Of a stretch of 26,549 nt of DNA, positions 19,018 to 25,570 are shown piece after piece. The stretch lies in IMG/VR virus record IMGVR_UViG_3300023184_000456, positions 1-26,549 of that record; one strand, given 5' to 3'. The translations under genes and the position numbers were made by a program. Source of the DNA: a virus. The first letter of the stretch is position 1. Each line of letters starts with the position of its first letter. Below the pieces are notes generated by a model. That model did not search any database, had not been told where the DNA came from, and worked only from the letters and a program-made list of their open reading frames with translations.

Positions 19018-19518
19018 ATGGGATTCGCAACTCACCTTGGCCCCTGGTTGTTGGGCACTGTTAAAAACACCACTGGCACCACTGCTGGCACCATTCGCAA
19101 TATGGGCGCTACGATTGTTTCTCAGTCGTACACCGCAGCCACAGCCACTATTTTGGCGTCCCCCACCGCAGTACAGATGTTCACTCTGCCTGCTGGCGCA
19201 CAAATCATGCGTTTTGACATTTATGTGATTACTGCTTTAACTGGTGCCACTAACTGCGGCGTAGTTATTGGAACGAGCGGCACATCCAACTTCTACATGA
19301 CTTCTGTTAACAGTGGAACTTCTGCTGTTCAAGTCTCTCCTGCAACGATTGCTGCTGCAACACAAGCGGCTAAAACCAACAACGTAGGAACCACTGACGC
19401 AATCATCTACGGCACGTTTACAGCGGCTACGGCTGATGCAACTGCTGGTTCAGTAGTTGTGTCGGTCACATACACTGTCCGTGATTCTGACGGTTCTGCT
19501 AACCCCAGCCAAGGTTAA
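19018..19518 (+). CDS. Putative virion structural protein (166 aa)
   Basis: This 166-aa, Thr/Ala/Ser/Val-rich beta protein begins MGFATHLGPWLLGTVKN and contains FTLPAGAQIMRFDIYVITALTGATNCGVVIG. Together with its own strong promoter and terminator, this composition suggests an abundant capsid-surface or decoration protein. GGAGAA precedes ATG 19018. It forms a monocistronic unit (promoter 18902, terminator 19527). No enzyme motif is present. The call is by composition and context. Confidence 0.7.
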   Translation: MGFATHLGPWLLGTVKNTTGTTAGTIRNMGATIVSQSYTAATATILASPTAVQMFTLPAGAQIMRFDIYVITALTGATNCGVVIGTSGTSNFYMTSVNSGTSAVQVSPATIAAATQAAKTNNVGTTDAIIYGTFTAATADATAGSVVVSVTYTVRDSDGSANPSQG

Positions 19519-19526
19519 TTGATCTA

Positions 19527-19549
19527 GGGGGCTTCGGCCCCCGCTTTTT
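19527..19549 (+). terminator. Rho-independent terminator after the 166-aa structural gene
   Basis: GGGGGC-TTCG-GCCCCC (19527-19542) is followed by GCTTTTTA, with an identical 16-nt core to the terminator at 18268-18283. Confidence 0.9.
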
Positions 19550-19561
19550 AAAGGATTGATT

Positions 19562-20104
19562 ATGGCAATGCAAACAGACGTTAAATCAGCACACCTAAAT
19601 GTGACTGGTATTGCGGTTAACCAAGGAACCCGCTTGCGGGGGCTTTTCTACACCAGCGGCACTTCTGCTGGCACGCTCAATATTTGGGACACCCTCAGTG
19701 CAGTGACGGCCATTACGTCATACACGCGAACAGGCACCACCATCACCGTCACTTTGGCAAGCCACGGGCTTACCACGGGAGACCAAATTGGTTTGAGTTT
19801 TAGTTCTGGTACAGGCGGCTACGGGACAAACGGTACGTACATCGTTACTGTTTTGACTTCCAGCACTTACACCGTGACTGACATCAACTCGGGCACGATC
19901 ACCTCGGGCACGGGCGGAACGCAGACGGTTGCTGGTGGGCGGTGGTTGTTCTCTTTGGATACGGCTGCGCAAACAACTTCTGGCCAACCCGGCATAACCA
20001 GCGTGCTGATTCCCGGCGAAGGCATCGTTGCTCGAACAGGGCTTTATTGTCAAATGGGTACGGCGGGGACAAACCAAAACGGCGTAACAGTCTTTTATGG
20101 CTAA
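19562..20104 (+). CDS. Putative structural protein with an inserted beta module (180 aa)
   Basis: ATG 19562 has AAAGGA 7 nt upstream; a TTG two codons earlier is less likely. The N-terminal 48 residues (VTGIAVNQGTRLRGLFYTSGTSAGTLNIWDT) and the C-terminal 55 (GGRWLFSLDTA..., SVLIPGEGIVARTGLYCQ) look like halves of one small beta domain. Between them, about residues 48-122, lies a Thr/Ser/Gly-rich module with a TRTGTTITVTLASHGLTTGD and GTYIVTVLTSSTYTVTD pattern. This module type recurs in many phage structural proteins. It is probably a virion surface component; its exact place is unknown. Confidence 0.7.
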   Translation: MAMQTDVKSAHLNVTGIAVNQGTRLRGLFYTSGTSAGTLNIWDTLSAVTAITSYTRTGTTITVTLASHGLTTGDQIGLSFSSGTGGYGTNGTYIVTVLTSSTYTVTDINSGTITSGTGGTQTVAGGRWLFSLDTAAQTTSGQPGITSVLIPGEGIVARTGLYCQMGTAGTNQNGVTVFYG

Positions 20105-20351
20105 GTCCCCTGCATGGCAACGCAAGGAAGGCAAATCGGAGAAGGGCGGATTGAACGCCAAAGGCCGAGCTTCCTACAACAAAGCCAACCCCGGCAAGCC
20201 GGGTTTGAAAGCACCGCAGCCAGAGGGCGGCAGCAGGCGCGACTCTTTCTGTGCAAGGATGACTGGGATGAAGAAGAAACTTACATCCGAGAAGACAGCC
20301 AAAGACCCAAACAGTCGGATTAACAAGAGCCTGCGGGCTTGGAAGTGCTGA
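20097..20351 (+). CDS. Small basic conserved phage protein, DUF6321-like (84 aa)
   Basis: This 84-aa Lys/Gly/Arg-rich protein overlaps the preceding gene by 8 nt. The N-terminal SPAWQRKEGKSEKGGLNAKG with ASYNKAN, a central PQPEGGSRRDSFCARMTGMK segment, and the C-terminal NKSLRAWKC match my recollection of the DUF6321 family, which is frequent in phages of aquatic bacteria. That family has no known role. It may bind DNA or be packaged in virions, which is inference from charge only. Confidence 0.75.
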   Translation: MAKSPAWQRKEGKSEKGGLNAKGRASYNKANPGKPGLKAPQPEGGSRRDSFCARMTGMKKKLTSEKTAKDPNSRINKSLRAWKC

Positions 20352-20352
20352 C

Positions 20353-20601
20353 ATGGAAATGGCTATTTGGAACGCAATCTTGACAGCGTTTTTGGCGTTG
20401 TTGGGCTGGAATCTGAAAGACAAAGCGGATGAGATCAAACGTCTTCAAATTTTGATTAATAGAACGCGTGAAGAGATGCCCAAAGAGTACGTGACCAAGG
20501 TAGACTTGCACACGGACATCAACAGGATAATGGACAGACTGGACAGGTTAGAGAACAAGATTGACCTGTTTATCAAGGAGCAACGCAGTGCCCTCGGTTA
20601 G
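20353..20601 (+). CDS. Membrane-anchored coiled-coil protein (82 aa)
   Basis: This 82-aa protein has an N-terminal hydrophobic helix (residues about 4-21, IWNAILTAFLALLGWNL). A long charged coiled coil follows (KDKADEIKRLQILINRTREE... and DINRIMDRLDRLENKIDLFIKEQ). The layout resembles small phage membrane proteins near lysis or tail genes, such as holin-like or spanin-like proteins. It has neither multiple membrane segments nor a lipobox, so it remains unassigned. It follows the previous stop by 1 nt, and its end overlaps the next gene by 14 nt. Confidence 0.65.
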   Translation: MEMAIWNAILTAFLALLGWNLKDKADEIKRLQILINRTREEMPKEYVTKVDLHTDINRIMDRLDRLENKIDLFIKEQRSALG

Positions 20602-20962
20602 CGCAAAACAGCACAGGTTCATGGCGGCGGTGGCGCACAGTCCATCGTTTGCCAAGAAGGCAGGAGTCCCACAATCCGTGGGCAAGGATTTCTCAAACGC
20701 CGACAAAGGCAAGACTTTTAAAAAAGGTGGTGATACTATGGCTAAAGCAAACCCTTTCATGGAAATGATTGCTAAGAAAAAAGCAATGGGCACAAAGAAG
20801 ATGGCTTCTGGTGGCATCACCAGCGCCAAAATGGGCAGTGTCAAGACTGGTGCTCCCAGCCGTGACGGCGTTGCTACCAAAGGCAAAACCAAGGGCACCA
20901 TGGTCAAGATGGCTGGTTCTACACCCCTGGGCATGAAGCGCGGCGGCAAAGCCGCTTGCTGA
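20588..20962 (+). CDS. Basic phage protein with internal start candidate (124 aa)
   Basis: GTG 20588 is chosen because AAGGAG lies 7 nt upstream. The N-terminal part has SAKQHRFMAAVAHSPSFAKK with AGVPQSVGKDF, a motif frequent in small phage proteins. From residue 51 the sequence restarts as MAKANPFMEMIAKKKAMG at ATG 20738, preceded by AAAAAGGTGG. The rest is Lys/Gly/Met-rich and ends in RGGKAAC. It could be two products from one frame, or a fusion of two small genes that are separate elsewhere. Function is unknown; it is probably nucleic-acid associated by charge. Confidence 0.65.
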   Translation: MPSVSAKQHRFMAAVAHSPSFAKKAGVPQSVGKDFSNADKGKTFKKGGDTMAKANPFMEMIAKKKAMGTKKMASGGITSAKMGSVKTGAPSRDGVATKGKTKGTMVKMAGSTPLGMKRGGKAAC

Positions 20963-20963
20963 G

Positions 20964-21239
20964 ATGATGGCCAGCCGTGGGATGGGCGACATCAGCCCAT
21001 CCAAAATGCCCAAAGGCGTTCGAAAAGAACGCCGTGACGATACCGACTTCAAGCAGTACAAAGAAGGCGGGAAAGTCAATGCTGCTGGCAATTACACCAA
21101 GCCCTCGCTTCGCAAGCGGATTGTGTCCCAGGTAAAAGCTGCGGCCACACAGGGCACGGGCGCAGGCCAATGGTCAGCCCGTAAGGCACAGCTTGTGGCC
21201 AAGAAGTACAAAGCGGCTGGAGGAGGTTATCGTGACTGA
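20964..21239 (+). CDS. Small basic conserved phage protein (91 aa)
   Basis: This 91-aa Lys-rich protein starts 1 nt after the previous stop. Its C-terminal half has NYTKPSLRKRIVSQVKAAAT and GAGQWSARKAQLVAKKYKAAGGGYRD. The NYTKP-x-RKR and GQWSARKAQ-AK-YKA-GGGY signature is common in small proteins of phages from aquatic bacteria. The N-terminal MGDISPSKMPKGVRKERRDD is basic. No catalytic residues are seen, and the function is not established. The 3' end carries AGGAGG, the ribosome-binding site of the next mini-gene. Confidence 0.75.
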   Translation: MMASRGMGDISPSKMPKGVRKERRDDTDFKQYKEGGKVNAAGNYTKPSLRKRIVSQVKAAATQGTGAGQWSARKAQLVAKKYKAAGGGYRD

Positions 21240-21348
21240 ACACACAAAAGACTGTTTAATTGGCGAAGCAGGACAGTGCACTTGCGACGCAATAACGGAC
21301 AAAGAAATAGATGCTGAATTGCTTGAAAAAGAAGAGGCAAAAGATTGA
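21232..21348 (+). CDS. Cys-containing mini-protein (38 aa)
   Basis: GTG 21232 follows AGGAGGT by 5 nt, a near-perfect ribosome-binding site, and gives 38 codons to TGA 21348. The product is acidic (VTEHTKDCLIGEAGQCTCDA, then KEIDAELLEKEEAKD) with three cysteines in C-x7-C-x-C spacing. It overlaps the 91-aa gene by 8 nt, and its stop overlaps the next start (TTGA). It is too short for most gene callers. It is acidic among basic neighbours. Function is unknown. Confidence 0.6.
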   Translation: MTEHTKDCLIGEAGQCTCDAITDKEIDAELLEKEEAKD

Positions 21349-21578
21349 AACCGCCGCAGACTTCTCTCAGAGCTTGGGGTGACCAGAAATGGCGCACCAA
21401 GTCGGGGAAGCCTTCGTCAAAGACGGGGGAGCGGTATCTTCCAGAAGCGGCAATCAAAGCGCTCAGTCCTTCTGAGTACGCGGCTACCACCAAAGCCAAA
21501 CGGGCGGGTAAGGCGGCAGGTAAACAGTTTGTGGCGCAACCCAAGAGCATTGCGAAAAAAACAGCGGGGTTTAGATAA
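21345..21578 (+). CDS. DUF5872-like small basic protein (77 aa)
   Basis: The frame starts at TTG 21345, overlapping the previous stop, and its TAA overlaps the next ATG (TAATG). The 77-aa product has SLRAWGDQKWRTKSGKPSSK and TGERYLPEAAIKALSPSEYA, with KAKRAGKAAGKQFVAQP and a final IAKKTAGFR. The KWRTKSGKPS...RYLP...AIKALS pattern matches my recollection of DUF5872 and of small proteins in cyanophages and related phages. It is very basic, with no known activity. Confidence 0.75.
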   Translation: MKPPQTSLRAWGDQKWRTKSGKPSSKTGERYLPEAAIKALSPSEYAATTKAKRAGKAAGKQFVAQPKSIAKKTAGFR

Positions 21579-22075
21579 TGGGCGGTGGTGGTCAACAAAT
21601 GATGGGGCAGGTGGGACAGGCTGTGCAAGGCGGCATGTCTCAGGGGTCTTCGACGACTCCTTCTGCACCCGCCGCTCCTGTGGGCAATGCGTATGCAGCC
21701 CCCGTCTCGCTTCCTGCACAACTGCCCGAAAGTTACCAAGACGACAGAATGCGTAGTCCGCAGGAGCAACAGCCGTTTCCACAGCAACAACAGCAACCAT
21801 CTTGGCAGCAGAATCCTGAGTGGCAAGGTTACCAAAGCCAGATGCAGGATTTACAAAACAAGATGCAGACGTATCAGCGCCAGTATCAGCCGCCACAGAT
21901 GCAGCAACAGCAAAATGACTATCAGCCCCGTGGCCGTGGAGGTTGGGGCTATGGTGGCCGTGGAGGTGGTAGCTTTGGGCAACAGCAAGGGCCGTTTCAA
22001 GGCAGCGGCTTGGCTGGACTTTTAGGCGCTTTTGGTGGTAACAGCATGTTTAAAAACGGCGGTAAGGTCGAATAA
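21578..22075 (+). CDS. Gln/Gly-rich low-complexity protein (165 aa)
   Basis: This 165-aa protein of strongly biased composition has an N-terminal Gly/Gln/Met segment, then Pro/Ala (SSTTPSAPAAPVGNAY). A long Gln/Pro-rich region follows at about residues 64-114, then an Arg/Gly/Tyr segment (RGRGGWGYGGRGGGSFG, about 117-135) resembling RGG-box low-complexity tracts. The C-terminus is GLLGAFGGNSMFKNGGKVE. It has no stable fold by eye. Both ends overlap neighbours by 1 nt (TAATG). It may be a disordered virion or nucleic-acid-associated protein. Confidence 0.65.
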   Translation: MGGGGQQMMGQVGQAVQGGMSQGSSTTPSAPAAPVGNAYAAPVSLPAQLPESYQDDRMRSPQEQQPFPQQQQQPSWQQNPEWQGYQSQMQDLQNKMQTYQRQYQPPQMQQQQNDYQPRGRGGWGYGGRGGGSFGQQQGPFQGSGLAGLLGAFGGNSMFKNGGKVE

Positions 22076-23016
22076 TGGCAGTCACCTCTGGACAATCAGG
22101 CTTTAACCTCGACCTCACCGAGCTGGTCGAGGAGGCGTTTGAACGGGCGGGGTCCGAGTTGCGCACGGGGTATGACCTCAAAACAGCACGGCGGTCACTG
22201 AACTTACTGTTTGCTGACTGGGCCAATCGTGGCATCAATATGTGGACGTTTGAGCAAGGCACGATCACTCTGACTCAGGGGCTGAACACCTACGCCGTGC
22301 CGACGGACACAGTGGATTTGCTGGATCATGTGATCCGCACCAATGCCAACATTCTGGCCAATCAAGCGGATTTGACAATCACGCGCATCAGCGTTTCTAC
22401 CTACGCAACCATTCCCAACAAACTCAACCAAGCACGTCCAATTCAGGTTTGGTATCAGCGTTTGGATGGGCAGGTTGCCACTACAACTTCGACATTTGTC
22501 TCCCAAGACCTTACCGCTGCGACGATTACGCTGAGTTCGGTTGTGGGGCTTCCTGCCGTTGGGTACGTGGACATCGTGGCCTCTGGTGGCACAGAAACTG
22601 TGTTCTACAACTACATATCAGGGAATACCCTTAGTAACGTGTTTCGTGCGCAAAACGGCACGACCCAGCAGACCCCTGCGGCGGGTAATCCCATTCGCGT
22701 CAACAACGTTCCCCGTGTCACTGTGTGGCCCACACCTGACGGCTCCCAGACCTACCAGTTTGTCTACTGGCGCATGCGCCGTGTGCAAGATGCTGGCGGG
22801 GGTGTCAATGTAATGGATGTGCCGTTTCGGTTTGTCCCGTGCATGGCAGCAGGACTGGCCTACTATATTGCGCTCAAAGTGCCGGGGGGCATGGACCGCT
22901 TGGCTGTCCTCAAACAGCAGTACGACGAAGCGTGGATGAGCGCAGCAGATGAAGATCAAGAACGTGCGGCCCTGCGGCTTGTGCCCCGGCAGATGTTCAT
23001 TGGGAGCGGTACGTAA
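22075..23016 (+). CDS. Head-tail connector-like structural protein (313 aa)
   Basis: The 313-aa protein begins with NLDLTELVEEAFERAGSEL followed by RTGYDLKTARRSLNLLFADW. This helical N-terminus is typical of phage adaptor or stopper-type proteins of short-tailed phages. Residues 61-130 and 212-235 (PIQVWYQRL... and PRVTVWPTPDGSQTYQFVYW) form the body. Between them, about 133-211, lies an extra beta module of the TITLSSVVGLPAVGYVDI...FRAQNGTT type. The C-terminal YYIALKVPGGMDRLAVLKQQYDEAW is helical. It is probably part of the neck or tail hub; P22-like gp4/gp10 roles are guesses. Confidence 0.65.
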   Translation: MAVTSGQSGFNLDLTELVEEAFERAGSELRTGYDLKTARRSLNLLFADWANRGINMWTFEQGTITLTQGLNTYAVPTDTVDLLDHVIRTNANILANQADLTITRISVSTYATIPNKLNQARPIQVWYQRLDGQVATTTSTFVSQDLTAATITLSSVVGLPAVGYVDIVASGGTETVFYNYISGNTLSNVFRAQNGTTQQTPAAGNPIRVNNVPRVTVWPTPDGSQTYQFVYWRMRRVQDAGGGVNVMDVPFRFVPCMAAGLAYYIALKVPGGMDRLAVLKQQYDEAWMSAADEDQERAALRLVPRQMFIGSGT

Positions 23017-23444
23017 TGGGCAATAGGTTTGCGTCTGGCAAGAACTCAATTGCGGAGTGCGACCGTTGTGGGTTTCGCTTCAAGTTGACCACGCTGCGCA
23101 AAGAAGTTGTCAAGACCAAGGTATATGATCTCAAGGTGTGCCCCCAGTGTTGGGACCCCGATCAGCCACAGTTGCAACTGGGCATGTATCCGGTGGATGA
23201 CCCGCAAGGGGTAAGAGACCCAAGACCCGACATCAGCTACAAAGTGTCTGGACGTACGGGTTTGCAGATCGTACTGACCAACAGTTCGGCTGCGGATGCG
23301 CAGGGGATTCTCAGCGGGGGTAGCAGGGTTTTTCAGTGGGGCTGGACCCCTGTTGGTGGCTCGGAATTTTTTGATGCCGCACTTACACCGAACAATTTGG
23401 TGTTGGGCGTGCAATTGGGTATAGTGACGGTGGCAACGACATAA
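23016..23444 (+). CDS. Zinc-ribbon protein of the tail/connector module (142 aa)
   Basis: This 142-aa protein has a clear four-Cys zinc ribbon: C15-DR-C18 and C42-PQ-C45, with strands between (GFRFKLTTLRKEVVKTKVYDLKV). It is followed by WDPDQPQLQLGMYPVDDPQG and RDPRPD, which recur in such phage proteins. The remainder (FQWGWTPVGGSEFFDAALTPNN) is beta-like. Its start shares the A of the preceding TAA (TAATG). It is likely structural rather than regulatory given its position. The exact role is unknown. Confidence 0.8.
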   Translation: MGNRFASGKNSIAECDRCGFRFKLTTLRKEVVKTKVYDLKVCPQCWDPDQPQLQLGMYPVDDPQGVRDPRPDISYKVSGRTGLQIVLTNSSAADAQGILSGGSRVFQWGWTPVGGSEFFDAALTPNNLVLGVQLGIVTVATT

Positions 23445-23454
23445 GGAGTCAAAG

Positions 23455-23646
23455 ATGGACAAGAAGGACTTGGCACAAGACAAGAAGATGATCGCAGGCG
23501 CGGTGCATAAGCATGAGAAAAAGCTGCACCCTGGCAAGCCTATGACCAAACTCAAAGCTGGCGGCAAAACCAACGGCGACATGCTCAAATACGGGCGCAA
23601 CATGGCCAAAGTAATGAACCAGCGTAGCTCTGGTCGTGGGGGCTGA
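23455..23646 (+). CDS. Small Lys/His-rich protein (63 aa)
   Basis: This 63-aa, strongly basic protein (MDKKDLAQDKKMIAGAVHKH, EKKLHPGKP, LKAGGKTNGD) ends in RSSGRGG. It has AAGGAG upstream of ATG 23455. It belongs to the set of small Lys/Gly-rich proteins seen repeatedly in this late region (also 20097, 20588, 20964, 21345 and 23648). The DKKMI...HKHEKKLH-GKP pattern is familiar from related phages without known function. It may associate with packaged DNA. Confidence 0.7.
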   Translation: MDKKDLAQDKKMIAGAVHKHEKKLHPGKPMTKLKAGGKTNGDMLKYGRNMAKVMNQRSSGRGG

Positions 23647-23647
23647 T

Positions 23648-23848
23648 ATGGCGACCTACAAGCAGCCGACCAAAGTGGCCAACGTGATCGTTGGCGAAGA
23701 GCCAGCCAAAGAGACGATGCGCAAAGCAAACGTGTCTGTGGCCAACACACGCAGTCAAGACTACCCACCCATGAAGACCTCTGGTATTGTGGTGCGCGGC
23801 GGTAAAGCGCAGACCAAAGGCAAGCTGGCCCGAGGCCCGATGGCATGA
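23648..23848 (+). CDS. Small basic protein (66 aa)
   Basis: ATG 23648 follows the previous stop by 1 nt; an upstream in-frame start lies inside the preceding gene and is less likely. The 66-aa product is basic (MATYKQPTKVANVIVGEEPA, MRKANVSVANTRS) with a C-terminal TSGIVVRGGKAQTKGKLARGPMA. Its stop overlaps the ATG of the next gene by 4 nt (ATGA). No family is recognised with certainty. Confidence 0.65.
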   Translation: MATYKQPTKVANVIVGEEPAKETMRKANVSVANTRSQDYPPMKTSGIVVRGGKAQTKGKLARGPMA

Positions 23849-24558
23849 ATTACACCGAGTTGTACAACACAATTCAGAGCTATACAGAGAACCAGTTTCC
23901 CGATGTATACCTTGCGAGTGGGAGTACTGTGTCTGCAACGACACAGATCAATACTTTCATCACGCAGGCTGAACAACGTATATACAACTCGGTTCAGTTC
24001 CCATCGCTGCGCAAGAACGTAACGGGATTTACAACCACAAGCAATAAGTACTTGGCTTGCCCATCTGACTTCTTGGCAACGTATTCAATGGCTGTGATTG
24101 CCGCAGACGGCTCATATGAGTATTTGCTAAACAAGGATGTGAACTTCATCCGTCAGGCGTATCCGCAGCCAACGGACACCGCTATCCCGAAGTATTACGC
24201 GCTATTTGGCCCGTCATACACAAGCAGCAATGAGCTGTCTTTCATTCTTGGCCCGACTCCTGATGCAGCCTATAACGTAGAGTTGCACTACTTCTTTTAT
24301 CCAGAATCAATTACTACTGCGTCTACGGGGCGTACTTGGTTGGGGGATAACTTTGATTCTGTGCTGTTGTATGGGTCTTTGGTTGAGGCATACACCTTTA
24401 TGAAGGGCGAAGTGGACATCATTACTGGGTATAACCAGAAGTACATGGAAGCCCTTGCATTGGCCAAACGTCTGGGCGATGGTATGGAGCGCAGCGACGC
24501 ATACCGCAGTGGGCAGTACCGCGCACCCGCGTTGCCACAAAATAATGGGGTGCGTTGA
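23845..24558 (+). CDS. Adaptor / tail tubular A-like protein (237 aa)
   Basis: This 237-aa protein has a helical N-terminus (YTELYNTIQSYTEN, then TQINTFITQAEQRIYNSV). A beta core follows (KNVTGFTTTSNKYLACPSDF, ELSFILGPTPDAAYNVELHY) with the FYPESITTAS region. The C-terminal helical part is LLYGSLVEAYTFMKGE...YNQKYMEALALAKRLGDGMERSD. This order (short helices, a beta core with a GPTPD turn, then a LLYGSLVEAY-x-FMKGE helix) is shared by phage neck/adaptor proteins of the gp11-like type. It probably sits between portal and tail. Confidence 0.65.
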   Translation: MNYTELYNTIQSYTENQFPDVYLASGSTVSATTQINTFITQAEQRIYNSVQFPSLRKNVTGFTTTSNKYLACPSDFLATYSMAVIAADGSYEYLLNKDVNFIRQAYPQPTDTAIPKYYALFGPSYTSSNELSFILGPTPDAAYNVELHYFFYPESITTASTGRTWLGDNFDSVLLYGSLVEAYTFMKGEVDIITGYNQKYMEALALAKRLGDGMERSDAYRSGQYRAPALPQNNGVR

Positions 24559-24980
24559 TGGCATTCCAAGGCAACTTCAGTTGCAACACCCTTCGCTCCG
24601 GGCTGGCAAACGGCACGATTAATTTTGCGTCAGACACGTTTTACTTGGCGCTGTACACCAACGCGGCCACACTTGACCAGAACACCACCGCGTACACTGC
24701 GGCTGATGAGGCGTCTGGGGGCAACTACGTTGCTGGGGGGCTGGTGGTTACTGCAACCATTGGCACGGAGTTGGCTTCTTCTGGAAGCATTGTGTTCATT
24801 AATTTCTCATCCCCGTCTTGGACGGGGGTTATCACTGCCAGGGGCGCTTTGATTTACAAGGCCGGGGCCAATGGCGCTGTGTGCGTCTTGGACTTCGGCA
24901 GTAACAAAACATCCACCAACACTTTCACCGTGACGATGCCTGCGAACACCAGCACATCGGCACTCATTCGGCTTGTTTAA
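24558..24980 (+). CDS. Tail-associated structural protein (140 aa)
   Basis: ATG 24558 overlaps the previous stop (TGATG). The 140-aa protein has MAFQGNFSCNTLRSGLANGT, FYLALYTNAATLDQNTTAYT and a GGNYVAGGLVVTATIGTEL segment. It also has WTGVITARGALIYKAGANGA and a final TVTMPANTSTSALIRLV. This beta-sandwich-like pattern with FYLALYTN...DE-SGGNYV-GG is familiar from phage virion proteins of unknown placement. No enzyme motif or signal peptide is present. Confidence 0.7.
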   Translation: MAFQGNFSCNTLRSGLANGTINFASDTFYLALYTNAATLDQNTTAYTAADEASGGNYVAGGLVVTATIGTELASSGSIVFINFSSPSWTGVITARGALIYKAGANGAVCVLDFGSNKTSTNTFTVTMPANTSTSALIRLV

Positions 24981-24989
24981 GGAGCAATC

Positions 24990-25568
24990 ATGTTCAACGA
25001 TAAAGTTAAATCCAAAGATGTTGCCTCAAGCAGCTTGATTGCTGGTGGCTCCGCCGCTGATAGCGCAAGCGCAAAAGGCGTGTACAAAATCCAGTGCCAC
25101 GACAAAGACGGCAACTTGAAGTGGGAAGATGAAGCCCTCAATCTGGTTGTAAACGGAGGTCTGCAAGACATGAACGCCAAGTACTTTACTGGTAGCGCTT
25201 ACACCGCAGCTTGGTATATTGGCCTGTACGGTGCCGGGGCATCAAACACCCCTGCGGCTGGTGACACCATGTCTTCCCATGCGGGTTGGACTGAAGTGAC
25301 GGCGTATAGCCAAGCTACCCGTCCTGCCTGCACGTTTGGAACCCCCTCGACTGCCAACCCCTCAGTGGCAACCAATTCAGCTTCACCAGCATCGTTCAGT
25401 ATCAATGCAACGACCACGGTTGGCGGGGCTTTCTTGACCAGCAACAACACCAAGAGCGGTACGACTGGAACGCTGTACTCAGCCGCAGACTTCAGTTCTC
25501 CCGGTGACCGTTCCGTTGTGTCGGGCGACACCCTTTCTGTTACTTACACTCTGAGTTTGGCAGGTTAA
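24990..25568 (+). CDS. Tail-associated structural protein (192 aa)
   Basis: The 192-aa protein has an N-terminal region with GVYKIQCHDKDGNLKWEDEA followed by LNLVVNGGLQDMNAKYFTG. Next come WYIGLYGAGASNTPAAGDTM and SSHAGWTEVTAYSQATRPA. The C-terminus is GGAFLTSNNTKSGTTGTLYS, then SGDTLSVTYTLSLAG. The NLVV..GL..M...YF.GS....WY-GL pattern with a W-E--AYS-ATRP motif is common in phage tail or virion proteins. AAGGAG precedes ATG 24990. Its function is structural by context only. Confidence 0.7.
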   Translation: MFNDKVKSKDVASSSLIAGGSAADSASAKGVYKIQCHDKDGNLKWEDEALNLVVNGGLQDMNAKYFTGSAYTAAWYIGLYGAGASNTPAAGDTMSSHAGWTEVTAYSQATRPACTFGTPSTANPSVATNSASPASFSINATTTVGGAFLTSNNTKSGTTGTLYSAADFSSPGDRSVVSGDTLSVTYTLSLAG

Positions 25569-25570
25569 TC

